From Scalesia atractyloides (taxonomy: Eukaryota > Streptophyta > Magnoliopsida > Asterales > Asteraceae), in the NCBI GenBank assembly GCA_947069175.1, contig CAMTDV010000003.1, positions 83,453,014 to 83,517,013 of the forward strand: a stretch of 64,000 bases of DNA, given 5' to 3'. The notes beneath the pieces were generated by a model. It searched no databases. It saw only the letters and a list, made by a program, of their open reading frames with translations, and was not told the origin of the DNA. Numbering within the stretch: position 1 is the first letter of the stretch; the number at the start of each line of letters is the position of its first letter. The position numbers were made by a program, and so were the translations under genes. Shown here piece after piece: positions 49,161 through 59,445 of the stretch.

Positions 49161-49609
49161 ATAATAAACACAATCAGACCGGTCAACGGTCAACATTTTT
49201 TTATTTACTTATTTAATCATAAAATTATTTAAAAATACTTAAAAATAATATTTTAAAAGTTAGAAAATGTCCTTAAACTCACAAAAATAAATCTTATTAA
49301 GGTTATGAATTAAAATTATTAATCTCAAATAAAATCCATTTATTTACCGAACCATTATGTTATTATTTAGGTTAGTTTCTATCGTGGTTAAATCCAAATT
49401 CGTGCGCATTCATCATCAATCCAAGAAACGCAACCACTGTGAGTGAATTCTTACAAATTCCCCTTTTTATTCATGTTTTGGGGTGTATCATGTGTCGCTT
49501 AAATTAATTCGCTTATTCAAACTCGTGCTATACCATTATATGATCTAAACTTAGAATGTAAATATTGTTTGTTGTGATGTATTACATATTGTCAAGTTGT
49601 GTGCAAATT

Positions 49610-49821
49610 ATTCATTAGGCCCATCAGTTCCTCGTGGGAGACGAGTTGAACAACGCGTGCCTCAAAAACATTCATTAGGCCCATCAGTTCGTTGAACAAC
49701 GCGTGCCTCAAAAACATTCATTAGGCCCATCAGTTCGTTGAACAACGCGTGCCTCAAAATCATTCATTAGGCCCATAAGTTCCTCGTGGGAGACGAGTTG
49801 AACAACGCGTGCCTCAAAATC
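49610..49821. repeat. 46/60-bp tandem repeat in LTR K copy 3
   Basis: Four units starting ATTCATTAGGCCCATCAGTT at 49610, 49670, 49716 and 49762, with lengths 60, 46, 46 and 60. The long units contain a CTCGTGGGAGACGAG hairpin that the short ones lack. Confidence 0.85.
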
Positions 49822-50237
49822 AATCATTTGGTGTATATGTGTGCAATAATTAATATTATGTGTTTTGTGATTAAATTTACATTTACGTTTACTCATGTGT
49901 GGTTATGCACTTTATTTTATAATCGACACAATAAACACGTTTAAATGTTTTTCACAGGATTCACTCGCCAACTTTTTGTTGACCCAAAAACCATTTTTAC
50001 ACATGATACAGGTGAACAGGTTGAAGCAAGGAACACATAGGAAATTGCCTTAGAAGAAAAATAATGAAGTCTTAAAAGATGTATAGAACATGTTGTACTT
50101 GTATTATTGATTGTAATGATTCTCCTTTAAAAAGAAATAATAAATATGAAACTTTATAATAAATGTCATGAGCTTTGATGAAAACCCAATCATGCCCCGA
50201 TCACCTTTTCCGCTGCTGGTCGGGGTGTGACACCGTC

Positions 50238-50961
50238 CACGACCTCGGCCCCTGCCTTGGCCGTAGCCACCACACCCCCTTCCATGTCCTCGTTTCACGT
50301 TTCTTGACAATGAAGACTCACTGTTTGAAAATAACAACTTCCCCTGGTTCTTGCGATTAGCCCCTTTAAGACGTTCTACGAATGCTTTCAAATGTCCTAT
50401 GACCTCATGAAAAGTCATAGTGATCAGATATGCGAATTGCTCGATTGATGCCACGATTTGAATAAACTTTGGTGGCATAGGACCAAGTATCTTGCGGATG
50501 AGTTTCTTGTCTTCAATGACCGACCCTGGCGTTGGAGATTTTGAGACTATTTGGCTTAATCTTCCGGCAAAATCATCAACTAACTTGTTTTCCTTTATCA
50601 TCATCGATTCAAACTCAGCCTGTAATGTTTCGATTCTTGCTGCCCTGGCCCATTTAGCACCAACATAATGAGTCTTTAATGCCTCCCAGATTTCTTTTGC
50701 AGTTTTAAACTACGAAACTTGAGAACAAGTTCTTCGAGAATAGCTTGAAACAAAAGAGCCACTGCATGTGGTCCTTCTTAGCTTTTATAGAAGTGTCTGT
50801 AGTGGTTCGATTGCTTCCAATATTCCATGTACTCGGAATATGGCCTTCACCTTTACCGCCCAAGTATTGAAGTTTGTTGATGTCAAAACTGGACAGGTTA
50901 GGGTTAAAGAGTTCTCCTTGATCGTAGTCGTAACCGGGGCATTAGCATCGCCGTTGGTCAT
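50238..50961 (-). pseudogene. Copia gag, N-terminal part
   Basis: Starts MTNGDANAP at 50961. LTSTNFNTWAVKVKAIF is the usual start of the copia capsid domain. After a frame break near 50780, MIKENKLVDDFAGRLSQIV (helical gag core) follows, ending in a GRGRGRGR-rich tail. The gag frame continues beyond the K insertion at 47634 towards a zinc-knuckle-like segment (FRCYKMGH). Capsid precursor of the retrotransposon; defective. Confidence 0.8.
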
Positions 50962-51096
50962 CCTCCTTGATCTACGAATGTAAGTCTTGACTGTGAACGT
51001 GCTGAATCCAGTCCCACGGATCAGCACGATTGCAGTGTGATTATCCTGGAAGCACACGCAAGAGTAATCAATATTCACACGAGCAAGAGCCTAGAA

Positions 51097-51112
51097 CCGG
51101 CTCTAATACCAA
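51097..51112 (-). other. Primer-binding site, initiator-Met tRNA type
   Basis: Minus strand TTGGTATTAGAGCCGG, one mismatch from the standard plant copia PBS core TGGTATCAGAGC. It lies between the LTR and the gag start (ATG at 50961), as expected. Confidence 0.8.
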
Positions 51113-51114
51113 TT

Positions 51115-52057
51115 CAAGTCCACGAGGATCAAATCGATAAACACAGAGAACATAAAATACGGAATAAGCTCTCCAATAGACTTAAGAAAATTACTCAAAA
51201 CTAAAGTCTCTCTCATAATCACAATACCCCTTCTTGGAAGATCAAATATAATTAAAGAATGATTATATCCTAATTTAAATAATACTATATCTATCTAACT
51301 AGGAAATATGAACCAAATATAATTCTTTTGGTATATCTCTAATTATTTATAATATTCTATCTATATCTCTTATTAGAATAATTATCCCCTTACGATCCCT
51401 TACGATCTCATATGCTCGAGATCGGTTATCTATCCATATGCCTGGGTCGGATAATTAAATAATCGGCCTAACACTTATGAGTTATAAATATATGTCCAAT
51501 ATAATGTTTACTTTAGACAGACGTATTTTACCACATAACTCATAAGTTGATATGATGTCATTGTTATAATTGGTAGGGGTCTTGCATTGATGATAATGCA
51601 ATCGATTATATCTATTTGCTTTAACGCTATAAGAAAGTTTGATGAAAATGATCAAGCTTAATCACTTGGCCATATATTCTGGCGGATCCCCTAATGGGGT
51701 TTCCAAGGGGGCAATGCCCTCTTGGCAGGGGTCCGTGGGCAGTGCCACTAGGAGGAGGGTCCAAGGGGCAAAGCCTCGGATCAAATTGGACTTAATTTTG
51801 AAATGGAAAATTAGGGCCTTTCTGGAGGCAATTTTAATTCAAAATAATAACTGCTTGATGGCAGTATTGTCTCTCATCCCATAATTTCAAATTCTGTCTT
51901 TGGTCTCAAATCCTGGTTCATGCGAATTATACAATACACACAAACTAGGTTTTTGTTCTCGTATTATGAGATGTATCTGATTGAATTATTCGAGAGAACC
52001 ACTGAAATAATTTGATCTCCTCTCAGGTTATCTGTTGCATTTTAAATTCCCCTAACA
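51115..52057 (-). repeat. 5' LTR of the copia element (approximate)
   Basis: The minus-strand start TGTTAGGGGAATTTAAAATG at 52057 opens a block of about 0.94 kb that ends just before the primer-binding site. It includes a G-rich segment at 51680-51780 (GGGGGCAATGCCCTCTTGG). The inner limit is inferred from the PBS; no second LTR was found to confirm it. Confidence 0.6.
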
Positions 52058-52509
52058 AGAAATATCTTAAAAATTAGTTGAACACGTCATAGAAGATAAA
52101 AGTTACTGAAACTGTATCTAAATGCATAGAACCTCATAAGTTTTGTTCAAGTTTACTGATGTGTTTTACCTAGTCCCACTAGTTCAGAAAATAGTAAATT
52201 TGTTATTGTAGCCACATATATTAAATCCTAAATATCATAAAAGAAACCAAGTAGTGTTTACAGGCCAAATCATTCTCACCCATTTTGATTCTAACTGTAA
52301 AATCTCCAAGAAACAACATACTTCACATCACAAGGTGAAAGTTAATACACTACACACACCATGAGCCTTTAGTTCACATAAACATCCTTTCAAAATGATG
52401 ATTAGATCTTAAAAGAAGACCATCTTATTTTGTTTACGTCGTGTTCTCATGAGGCGAGGGTCATTGTTGGATGTTTAAGTCGTAACATGTTCGTTCTCAT
52501 GTATAAGTA
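52058..52509. other. Intergenic, nothing recognised
   Basis: AT-rich sequence between the copia 5' LTR and the 3' end of the coiled-coil pseudogene. It may hold the latter's original 3' UTR and terminator. No polyadenylation element can be fixed by eye. Confidence 0.4.
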
Positions 52510-52936
52510 TGATTATGAACTATTAATCTTTAAAGAACAAATGATTTATACTTATCATGAATTGTCGAGGAACTGGTACCGTTTCCTTGCACTGTTGTTT
52601 GTTTTTAACTGCAGTACAAGATCTTCTCGTTCGGCCTGAACCTCAGCATATTTTAGGCTCATCTGAAGGTAACGGTCACGAAGGTCTTTTAGCTCTGTCT
52701 CCAAAGAAGACTTTGTCCTTTCAAACCCTTCTTTTATTATTACTTAGCCTTCAGTCTTTGATTTTCCATTAGCTGTTAAAAGACTACTAGGACCCTCGGT
52801 TTTCAACCTGAAGAGATATGCAGATCTTGTACTGCAGTTAAAAACAAACAACAGTGCAAGGAAACGGTACCAGTTCCTCGACAATTCATGATAAGTATAA
52901 ATCATTTGTTCTTTAAAGATTAATAGTTCATAATCA
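52510..52936. repeat. Perfect 115-bp inverted repeat over the last exon of the coiled-coil gene
   Basis: The left arm 52510-52624 and the reverse complement of 52822-52936 are identical by eye; the spacer is 197 bases. The left arm holds the last coding bases and stop of the gene plus 3' flank. The right arm lies in the intron just before the last exon, so a minus-strand transcript would fold into a 115-bp hairpin. Confidence 0.92.
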
Positions 52937-55900
52937 GTGATAGTTTCTTAGAAGTCATATCCATGAAAAACAGTTATGTACACCAGTGATAGTTTTAGTT
53001 TCTAGCTCAAGATGTGTGCCTTTCTGATACACTTTTCACATATTGTAATAAATATCAATGTATTATAATTGTGAGTAGGGGTGTAAACGAGCCGAATCGA
53101 GTTTGAGCTCGGCTCGCGCGGAAGATTTTAAGCTTGACCTTTAAAATATATTGATTATGTTTATATAAAGTTATAATTATAGTTTCACATATAACATGAT
53201 ATGTATTATTTTGTTACTTTAATCATAGTTATATATAATTACTTTTATTATGTAATATATATTTATTATATTATATTAAATAAAATTTATTATATTTGTT
53301 TAAATAAGAGACTCGTTTAGGCTCACAATTGTAGCCACCCTCAATATATATGAAGCTATGGCTCTAGCTCGTTTAAGCTATGATCGATACGAGCTTTTAA
53401 CGAGCCGATCTTGAGTAGTTACGAGCGGCTTGGCTCCTTTACATCTCTACCTATGAGAACAGACATTGATGTTCGACTACTAGATGTCAAAAGTTTAGTA
53501 TGATAGTGTGATGAATGCAGTATTTTTTCCATACTAACCTTTGAAGTTGAAGTCGGTACTTGTTATTAGAATCACGAGCCTCATCAAGCTCCGTTTCACG
53601 CATCTCTATCTTTGCAGCATAATCTATATCTTCTTGCGAACGAGTTTCATGAACACCCTGATGCAAAAGACATAAAAGAACCAAAAATGAATCAATATCT
53701 GATTCTTTTATTTATCATACATACTGATATTCAATAACAAAAAAATAGAGACTAGAGCACAAACCGTTTTGCTTTTTGTGGACAGCAGTTTTAGATCTTC
53801 CTCAAGAACATTGATTTTCTTCAGGCATTTATTCTTTTCACCTTCAAGTTGTTGAATTTTTAACTGATATTGCAAGTTAGCACTCTTGATCCTGCTGATC
53901 TCATTTTTCACATCAGCATCCTGCGCACGCGTTGTCTTTTTAACCGTTAGATCACCCTCCAATCTCATGAGCTTTTCTTCTAATGCATTTTTCTGATTTA
54001 TACAATCCTCATACTCTGCTATCTTTTCGGCTTTAAGCTCTTCAAAACTGCTAGTTTCCGAGCGAAGAGAAGCTTCTAGATTACTCTTTTCGTTCTTTAG
54101 TTTATCCACCTTTTGCTTATAATCCAGTAATTCATTTTCAAGATTTAAAGTTTTATGAAGCTTTTCTTTTAAACTTGCAGCTTCTTCACTGAGTTGTTGG
54201 CGTTCATATTCCGAAATCGTAAGCTTAAGTTCAAGATCATTCTCCATCGTCTTCTTTCGTTCTTCTCTCATCTTGTAACCACTCAACAACTTTGACTTTT
54301 TCTCATGATCTGTCATCAGTTTCTTATAGTTTTGTTTAACGGCAGCAAGCTCATTTGTTAGATCTTGAATCTTTGATTCCGCTTCCTCACGAACCGTTTG
54401 AAGCTTGTTTTCAATCAATTAAGTTCTCGATTGAACTTCTTCGAGAGAAGATTGCAAATCAGATTTTTCAGAAGTCAACTTTGACTTCTGTTCATAAAGC
54501 CGCGAAATCTCCTGTTTGAGATTTTCTACCTCGTTTTCAAAGTTTTCGATCTCAGCTGTCTTCTCTAAGTACATTTGATTCAACAAACTTTCTTCCATTG
54601 TAATCTTTTCTTTTAGTTTCCAATTTTCTTGATTAACTTCATCCAAATGTGAAGACAGACTCTTTTCTTTGAACATATATTCTTCCAACATAGAAGAGTA
54701 TTTTTCTTCTAAATCAGCTAAACTTTCGGACGAAATTACCAGTTTCTCCCTAGCTCCCGTTAACTCGATCTCTAAACGTGAAACTCGATCATACAGTCCG
54801 GCTTTTTCTTTCGTCATATCTTCATATGACTTCTGAAGGTTATTGCATTCTTCAACTAGTTTCTCAGCAGACTCTTGCAGTTTATGTTTTTCCGATTTTA
54901 CGTATTCACACTCCTCTTGAGTGTTTAATAGTAATTTTTTCACATTCTGTAACTCTTTTACTTCTTTTTGAAGATCTGATTTTTCGGATTCCGATTTCTC
55001 TAACTCCATCCGGGTGGATTCGTGTTGGTCTTTAATGTGTTTTAGTTGAGTTTCTAATTCGGACACGCGACCCAAAAGTTTGATGTTTTCTTCTTCCATT
55101 TCGAACAAACGAAGCTCCATTTCGCCCTTAACTTTTTCCAGCTCGCTTGCTTTACGTTCGAGTAACTTATTAGCGGAAACTTGCGAATCAACACTTTCGC
55201 TAAGCACCGTTAAATCATTTCTTAAATTATCTAAACATTTCGACGTTATGTTGCTCTCATTCAATGCAATCTCCATGTTTTCTTGTAACTCTTCTTTCTC
55301 CGTTTCAAGATCAGCAATCTGCGCTTCGTGTTCCGCTTTCAAACTCTCAAGCTCTCGAATCCTCAAACTGTAATCTTCTAGAACCTTCCGGTCCTCTTCG
55401 ATTGTTGCGTTTCTCTCCTGAATCACTTTCTTTGATTCTTCAAGCTCACACACCACCTCCAGATTTTCATTCGTTAGCTCACTACATTCTTTTTCCACCT
55501 CGCTAACTCTCGTTTTCAGCCGTTGGATCTCTCTCATTTGATCTTCTTCAATCTCCTTTCTTTCGGTTAATCTCGACTCCAAATTGTTAATATCTTCTTC
55601 TTTTACAGATAAACTGTTTTTGTACTCCTTTTCAAGATCCAAAAGAGTTTGACTATTTGACTTCCGCTCGTTTTCCAAATCAATGATTTTGTTCTCCAAA
55701 GCTTGTTCGAGAATCAACATGTTCGCTTGTAACGTCTTTTCCGATTCCTCCATTTGTTGTAACTTGAGCTGCAAGCTTCTAGTTTCCACCAAATTCTAAT
55801 TGAAAGACTTTTCTAATTCGGTCAACTTTGACTTCACTACTGTAAGCTCTTCAATCTCTATCCTTTGTGTTTCTGTGGTTTCCTCTAGTTCTTGAAGAAT

Positions 55901-58690
55901 CGACACAAGTTCAATATTTGATTCTTGATTCCTCTTAAGTTGTTGGGTCAAATCAAGATTCGATTCTTTATGCAAGCTCGTATTCTAGCTCCTTTATAAG
56001 TTGATTTTGACTTTCAGAGTTGTACATTGACTTTGATTCCATTGTCACCTTTTGTTTAACAACTGCTTCCTCAAGTAACATCTTTATATGATCAACTTCT
56101 TTCTTCATGCCATCACGTTCCGCCATTGCAGCCGAAAGTTCCATCTGCGTTCCCGTCAAAACTTTCGACTGATCTGAATATTTCTCTTTTAAAATCTCCA
56201 AATCAAGCATTAGTTTCTGAGAATTTCTCTCCCACATTTTGGCTTCATCACGGAGCTCTTCAATTGTGTCTTCGGCTGCTTCTAGGAGGTTTTTTGAAGA
56301 CCCTGCATTCATCATAGATGATGAGGGGGGGGGACAGGTGGCGGGCTCTCCTCGTACTCTTGTTCGTGTTCGTCGTGGGTTATTCTTGATTTGAAAGATG
56401 AGTTGTTTGACTTTGAAACAGACATATCTTCTTCATTTGGATAGTTGCTTCGAGGCGAACTGTTTCTTGAGTTTGAATTAAGATTGTGTTTGATTCCATT
56501 TATATGACTTTTTTGATAGAATCTTTCCTTTTCTAAAGAATATTCAGCCGAATCATTGTTCTGATTCGAACCAGATGGATCGTAACTCGTTTCCTGCATT
56601 AAGAAGAAACAGTTAAACTTCAAAATCAAATTAAATCATTTTCGTGTTCAAATTTATATAATTATTTCATATATGAAGTATCAAAAGTAGTAAATATATT
56701 TTTACTTGTTGAAAAATTATTATGTAATAATCTAATGTTTCTTGAATAACTGAAGTAAGCATGTTGGTTTTGAAGTTAAAATTTGTCTGTTTGACCAAAA
56801 AAGTCAACGTTGTGAGAATCTTGATCATATTAAGCATTACCATGATTTTAATTCTTTCAAGAAGTGAAATGGGAGCCAGATCTTGACTTGAAGGGGATTT
56901 AGCACTGAGATAAGGTGAGGAAGCTGACCCGTTTGATCTGCTACCTGCATCGTCTTCGTCTACGGCTTCTGTATTGGGTCCCACGTAATTTGATCCTTCT
57001 ATCCTGTGATACGTATGGACAACTTTCAACATTAAAAAAACACATGATATAACAAACAAGCAACATAAATTTTCACAAACATGTACCTGAGTTTTGACCT
57101 TGGTGTCAAGCACTGAATTTTGACCTGATAATAACAGCATATGTTGGTAAGAAACAGTGTCAAAAACTCTTCAGGATGTGCATTTCTTAAAATGTTTTCT
57201 TCAGCATGACATGACAGATTCATAAACAGATACGATTCATGCATACAAAGTTGTCTTTGGACTAATGGAATTAGTGGATCTTTACACCCATTGGGTTACG
57301 AGTTGACTCTCTTTAGGATCATCAATTCAACAGTTTGTTGATCTTTTTGGAAAAGAACATAACATCCAATTTAGAGCTCAAAATTTTGACCCAATTGCTT
57401 TTAAGGAGTCTAGGCAACTATGTTTTATAAAAGCTTAAAATGAAACATGAAAAAATTGTCGAAAATCATCCAACGTGCATCGTTAATGCATAAAACACAC
57501 TAAATCATTGTTTTAAAATATACATATATTGGATAATAGTGTCCTCTTTCTAATCATATTTATTATATTAAATATCTAAGTAAAAGATATTTGTAGAAGA
57601 GTGTTTTGGGTCAAACCAAATCCGTCTCATACCGAAAGTATACTTTTGACATGTTACCCAACCTGTCCGTCACCCCTTCATTTTGTCATCTCTAGGTCAT
57701 GCATACATATCCTAACAAGAGAGCTTGGTTTCACTAATTTTTATAACTTTCACATTCAAAATGCAGATTCCATTCAGAAAAAATAAAGCACCTGTAAAAT
57801 TGTGACATAGTTGCATTTCTTCAATGGCAAAGAAACTAGTGCAGATGATCTTGAATTCGTATAATACCGTACAATATTGACAGTCGCCTCCCCAAGAATG
57901 CCAGATCTAGCAGACCCCTACAACAAAATTTTCTGTCAACCCCGCTATAATCAAATGGACATCGAGATCAAATGATAAATTTTGATAGTTTTAGGATCCA
58001 GATCATTCATACCATAGAAACAACAAATTTGAAAAGTTGTTCTTCAAGCTCCTTTGAAGAATCATAGTGTGAAATCCAGGTAGATTCCGATAGAGTTTCG
58101 GCCCATTGACAATTTCCATTTCGCACCAAAGCTTTGTTTGATCTTGCAACTGTTTTTCCGGTTTCTACAGAGATTATCGACACTAAAAGCTTGTCCCATA
58201 CCTTTGGTACCTATGACAACAAAATCCCCACCCAAAAAAGCAAATATTAACCATGAATATGCTATGATCAACGATTAAGTTCTTGTATCACGACAAGTTT
58301 TAAGCTAATATGAATCATAAAAACATCAAAAGTAAAAAAAAAGGAAAAATAAATCATAGCACCACTTTAGATTAAGAGAATTGTATCTAAAAATCTATTT
58401 TATCATTCAGAGATTGCTGAATTATTCTTTTAGTCATTTTATATATACACTAGAGTGTATCATTTGGTTGTTAAAACACACATCAAAAACTGCAAGATAA
58501 CCAGACATTTTTACATAAGTAAATAACATCACACACAAATTCACCAATTTAAAAAGAAAAAAACATGATAATTCACAAAGATGATTAATGAGTTGTAGAT
58601 GATCACCTGAAGAGCCTGAAAATTTGAAAATTTGAAATCAATCCTCTCTGCTGAACTCGGAGACTTCCCATTTCTTTGTGCTCTATACAT
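52555..58690 (-). pseudogene. NT-C2 domain coiled-coil ('myosin heavy chain-related') gene, broken
   Basis: Eight exons: 58607-58690, 58013-58210, 57792-57917, 57087-57124, 56841-57003, 53765-56593, 53539-53657, 52555-52807; borders and phases agree. Start MYRAQRNGKSPSSAERIDFK. Residues about 15-150 form an N-terminal C2 domain of EEIG1/EHBP1 type (VPKVWDKLLVSIISVETGKT, WAETLSESTW). Then a serine-rich linker and, from the conserved MNAGSSKNLLEAAEDTIEEL, about 900 residues of heptad-repeat coiled coil, ending ERTKSSLETELKDLRDRYLQ. The plant family is largely uncharacterised; NT-C2 is thought to bind membranes. Breaks: one C missing in the C9 run at 56325-56333, one extra base near 55970-55975, and in-frame stops at 55796-55798, 54419-54421 and 52744-52746. 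The two shifts cancel, but the stretch between them has stops. The sequence is otherwise well preserved, so loss is recent or partly an assembly artefact. Confidence 0.88.
53076..53449. mobile_element. GGCTCG-family MITE in the last intron of the coiled-coil gene
   Basis: Ends TAGGGGTGTAAACGAGCCG and TTGGCTCCTTTACATCTCTA are imperfect inverted repeats; AT-rich core. Same family as 18982-19441. Target duplication unclear (ATTGTGAG against CCTATGAG). Confidence 0.6.
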
Positions 58691-59240
58691 CTTGATGTAG
58701 CACGTAGCTCACCGATTATAGGTGTTCTATAAGATTGTGAAATCTACTATCTCATCATCAACAAAACCATCTTCCTTTTAGAAAAAATAAACAAATAAAC
58801 GGATTACATTAATGACGATGGATTTATTTTTCTCGTTGACGTTCTTGTCGTTGGCTATGGAATGAGTGATCACAATGCAGTGATATTAACAAGGAAAAAC
58901 TGGTTGTTTATATTATCTCTTCTGTTTTTAACTCCATTTGCAACACAGAAGAAGGAGCAGTTGATGTTAGTTTACATATGGTGATCTAGTTACAAACAAC
59001 AAATAGAAACAACCAAATCACCCCTTGTAGTTTAACAATTATCATTTTTGTCTCCTAACTTTTTTATGAATTTATAAAATAATCTTTAATTTGTTGTGTG
59101 TTATTTCCTCTTTTGAATGCTTATAACTTTGTTTTGTTTGTGCCTAAGATTATGCGGTAATTTTAATCGTAGGCTTAACCACCAAGCCGAACTACTACGT
59201 CTAGATCAGCAATTCGAACCACTATGGATAGATCGCCCAC
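58691..59240 (-). promoter_or_regulatory. Upstream region of the coiled-coil pseudogene
   Basis: Sequence before the ATG at 58690. A CTTGATGTAGCACGTAGC segment and AT-rich stretches are present, but no clear TATA box at a fixed distance. The right part is shared with unique intergenic DNA. Confidence 0.3.
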
Positions 59241-59437
59241 CAGTGGTGGATCTCGCCCAAAAATTTAGGGGTATCCCAATTTTTTTTGGAGATCAGAAGT
59301 ATCCTTTGTATAAAACCAAAAAAATAAAAATAAAAATTTTATACTACACAGACGAAGTTGAGGGGTATTTTTACACTACCGAGACAGAGTTGAGGATAGC
59401 TCGTGCTACCCCTGCTTGTACACTAGCTCCGTCCCTG
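59241..59437. mobile_element. 197-bp hAT-type MITE
   Basis: Ends CAGTGGTGGATCT and AGCTCCGTCCCTG form imperfect inverted repeats of the CAGTGG hAT type. The flanks TCGCCCAC (59233-59240) and ACGCCCAC (59438-59445) are an 8-bp target duplication with one mismatch. No coding capacity. Confidence 0.7.
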
Positions 59438-59445
59438 ACGCCCAC

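Larger units (their letters stand above)
47635..50232 (+). mobile_element. Solo LTR, family K, copy 3, inserted in copia gag
   Basis: Starts TGTAACATCCGTCAAAAAAC, ends TCGGGGTGTGACA; perfect target duplication CCGTC at 47630-47634 and 50233-50237. 2598 bp. TATA box CCCTATAAATACAC at 48149-48162 fixes the sense strand. Not interrupted, hence the best reference copy for the family. tRNA-like modules at 47821-47887 (antisense), 48750-48822, 48916-48992 and 49086-49160. Confidence 0.9.
25900..52057 (-). mobile_element. Ty1/copia retrotransposon split by three LTR insertions
   Basis: One element read right to left: 5' LTR (about 51115-52057), PBS, gag (50961-50238 and 47629-47430), protease and GAG-pre-integrase (47425-46905), integrase (34237-33000), reverse transcriptase (32960-32697 and 27214-26700), RNase H (26700-26016). 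The four blocks are separated by insertions 27220-32691, 34243-46899 and 47635-50232, each with 5-bp target duplications. Removing them leaves about 5.3-5.5 kb, the usual copia size, and reading continues in frame across the 34243-46899 and 47635-50232 sites. The coding sequence has many stops and shifts. The 3' LTR was not found; the left limit is approximate. Confidence 0.85.

Noticed and set aside
49610..49821. CRISPR-like array
   Set aside because: Units are contiguous tandem repeats without unique spacers, in a plant LTR.
51680..51790. G-rich block as organellar DNA insertion
   Set aside because: It lies within the copia 5' LTR and resembles G-rich segments of plant LTRs; no organellar gene is present.
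54778..55506. Plus-strand coding regions opposite the coiled-coil exon
   Set aside because: Shadow frames of a Glu/Lys/Leu-rich coiled coil; serine-rich and without domain features.
55796..55798. Breaks in the coiled-coil gene explained as short introns
   Set aside because: Coding similarity continues directly on both sides of each stop with no GT...AG and no gap; these are nonsense codons.
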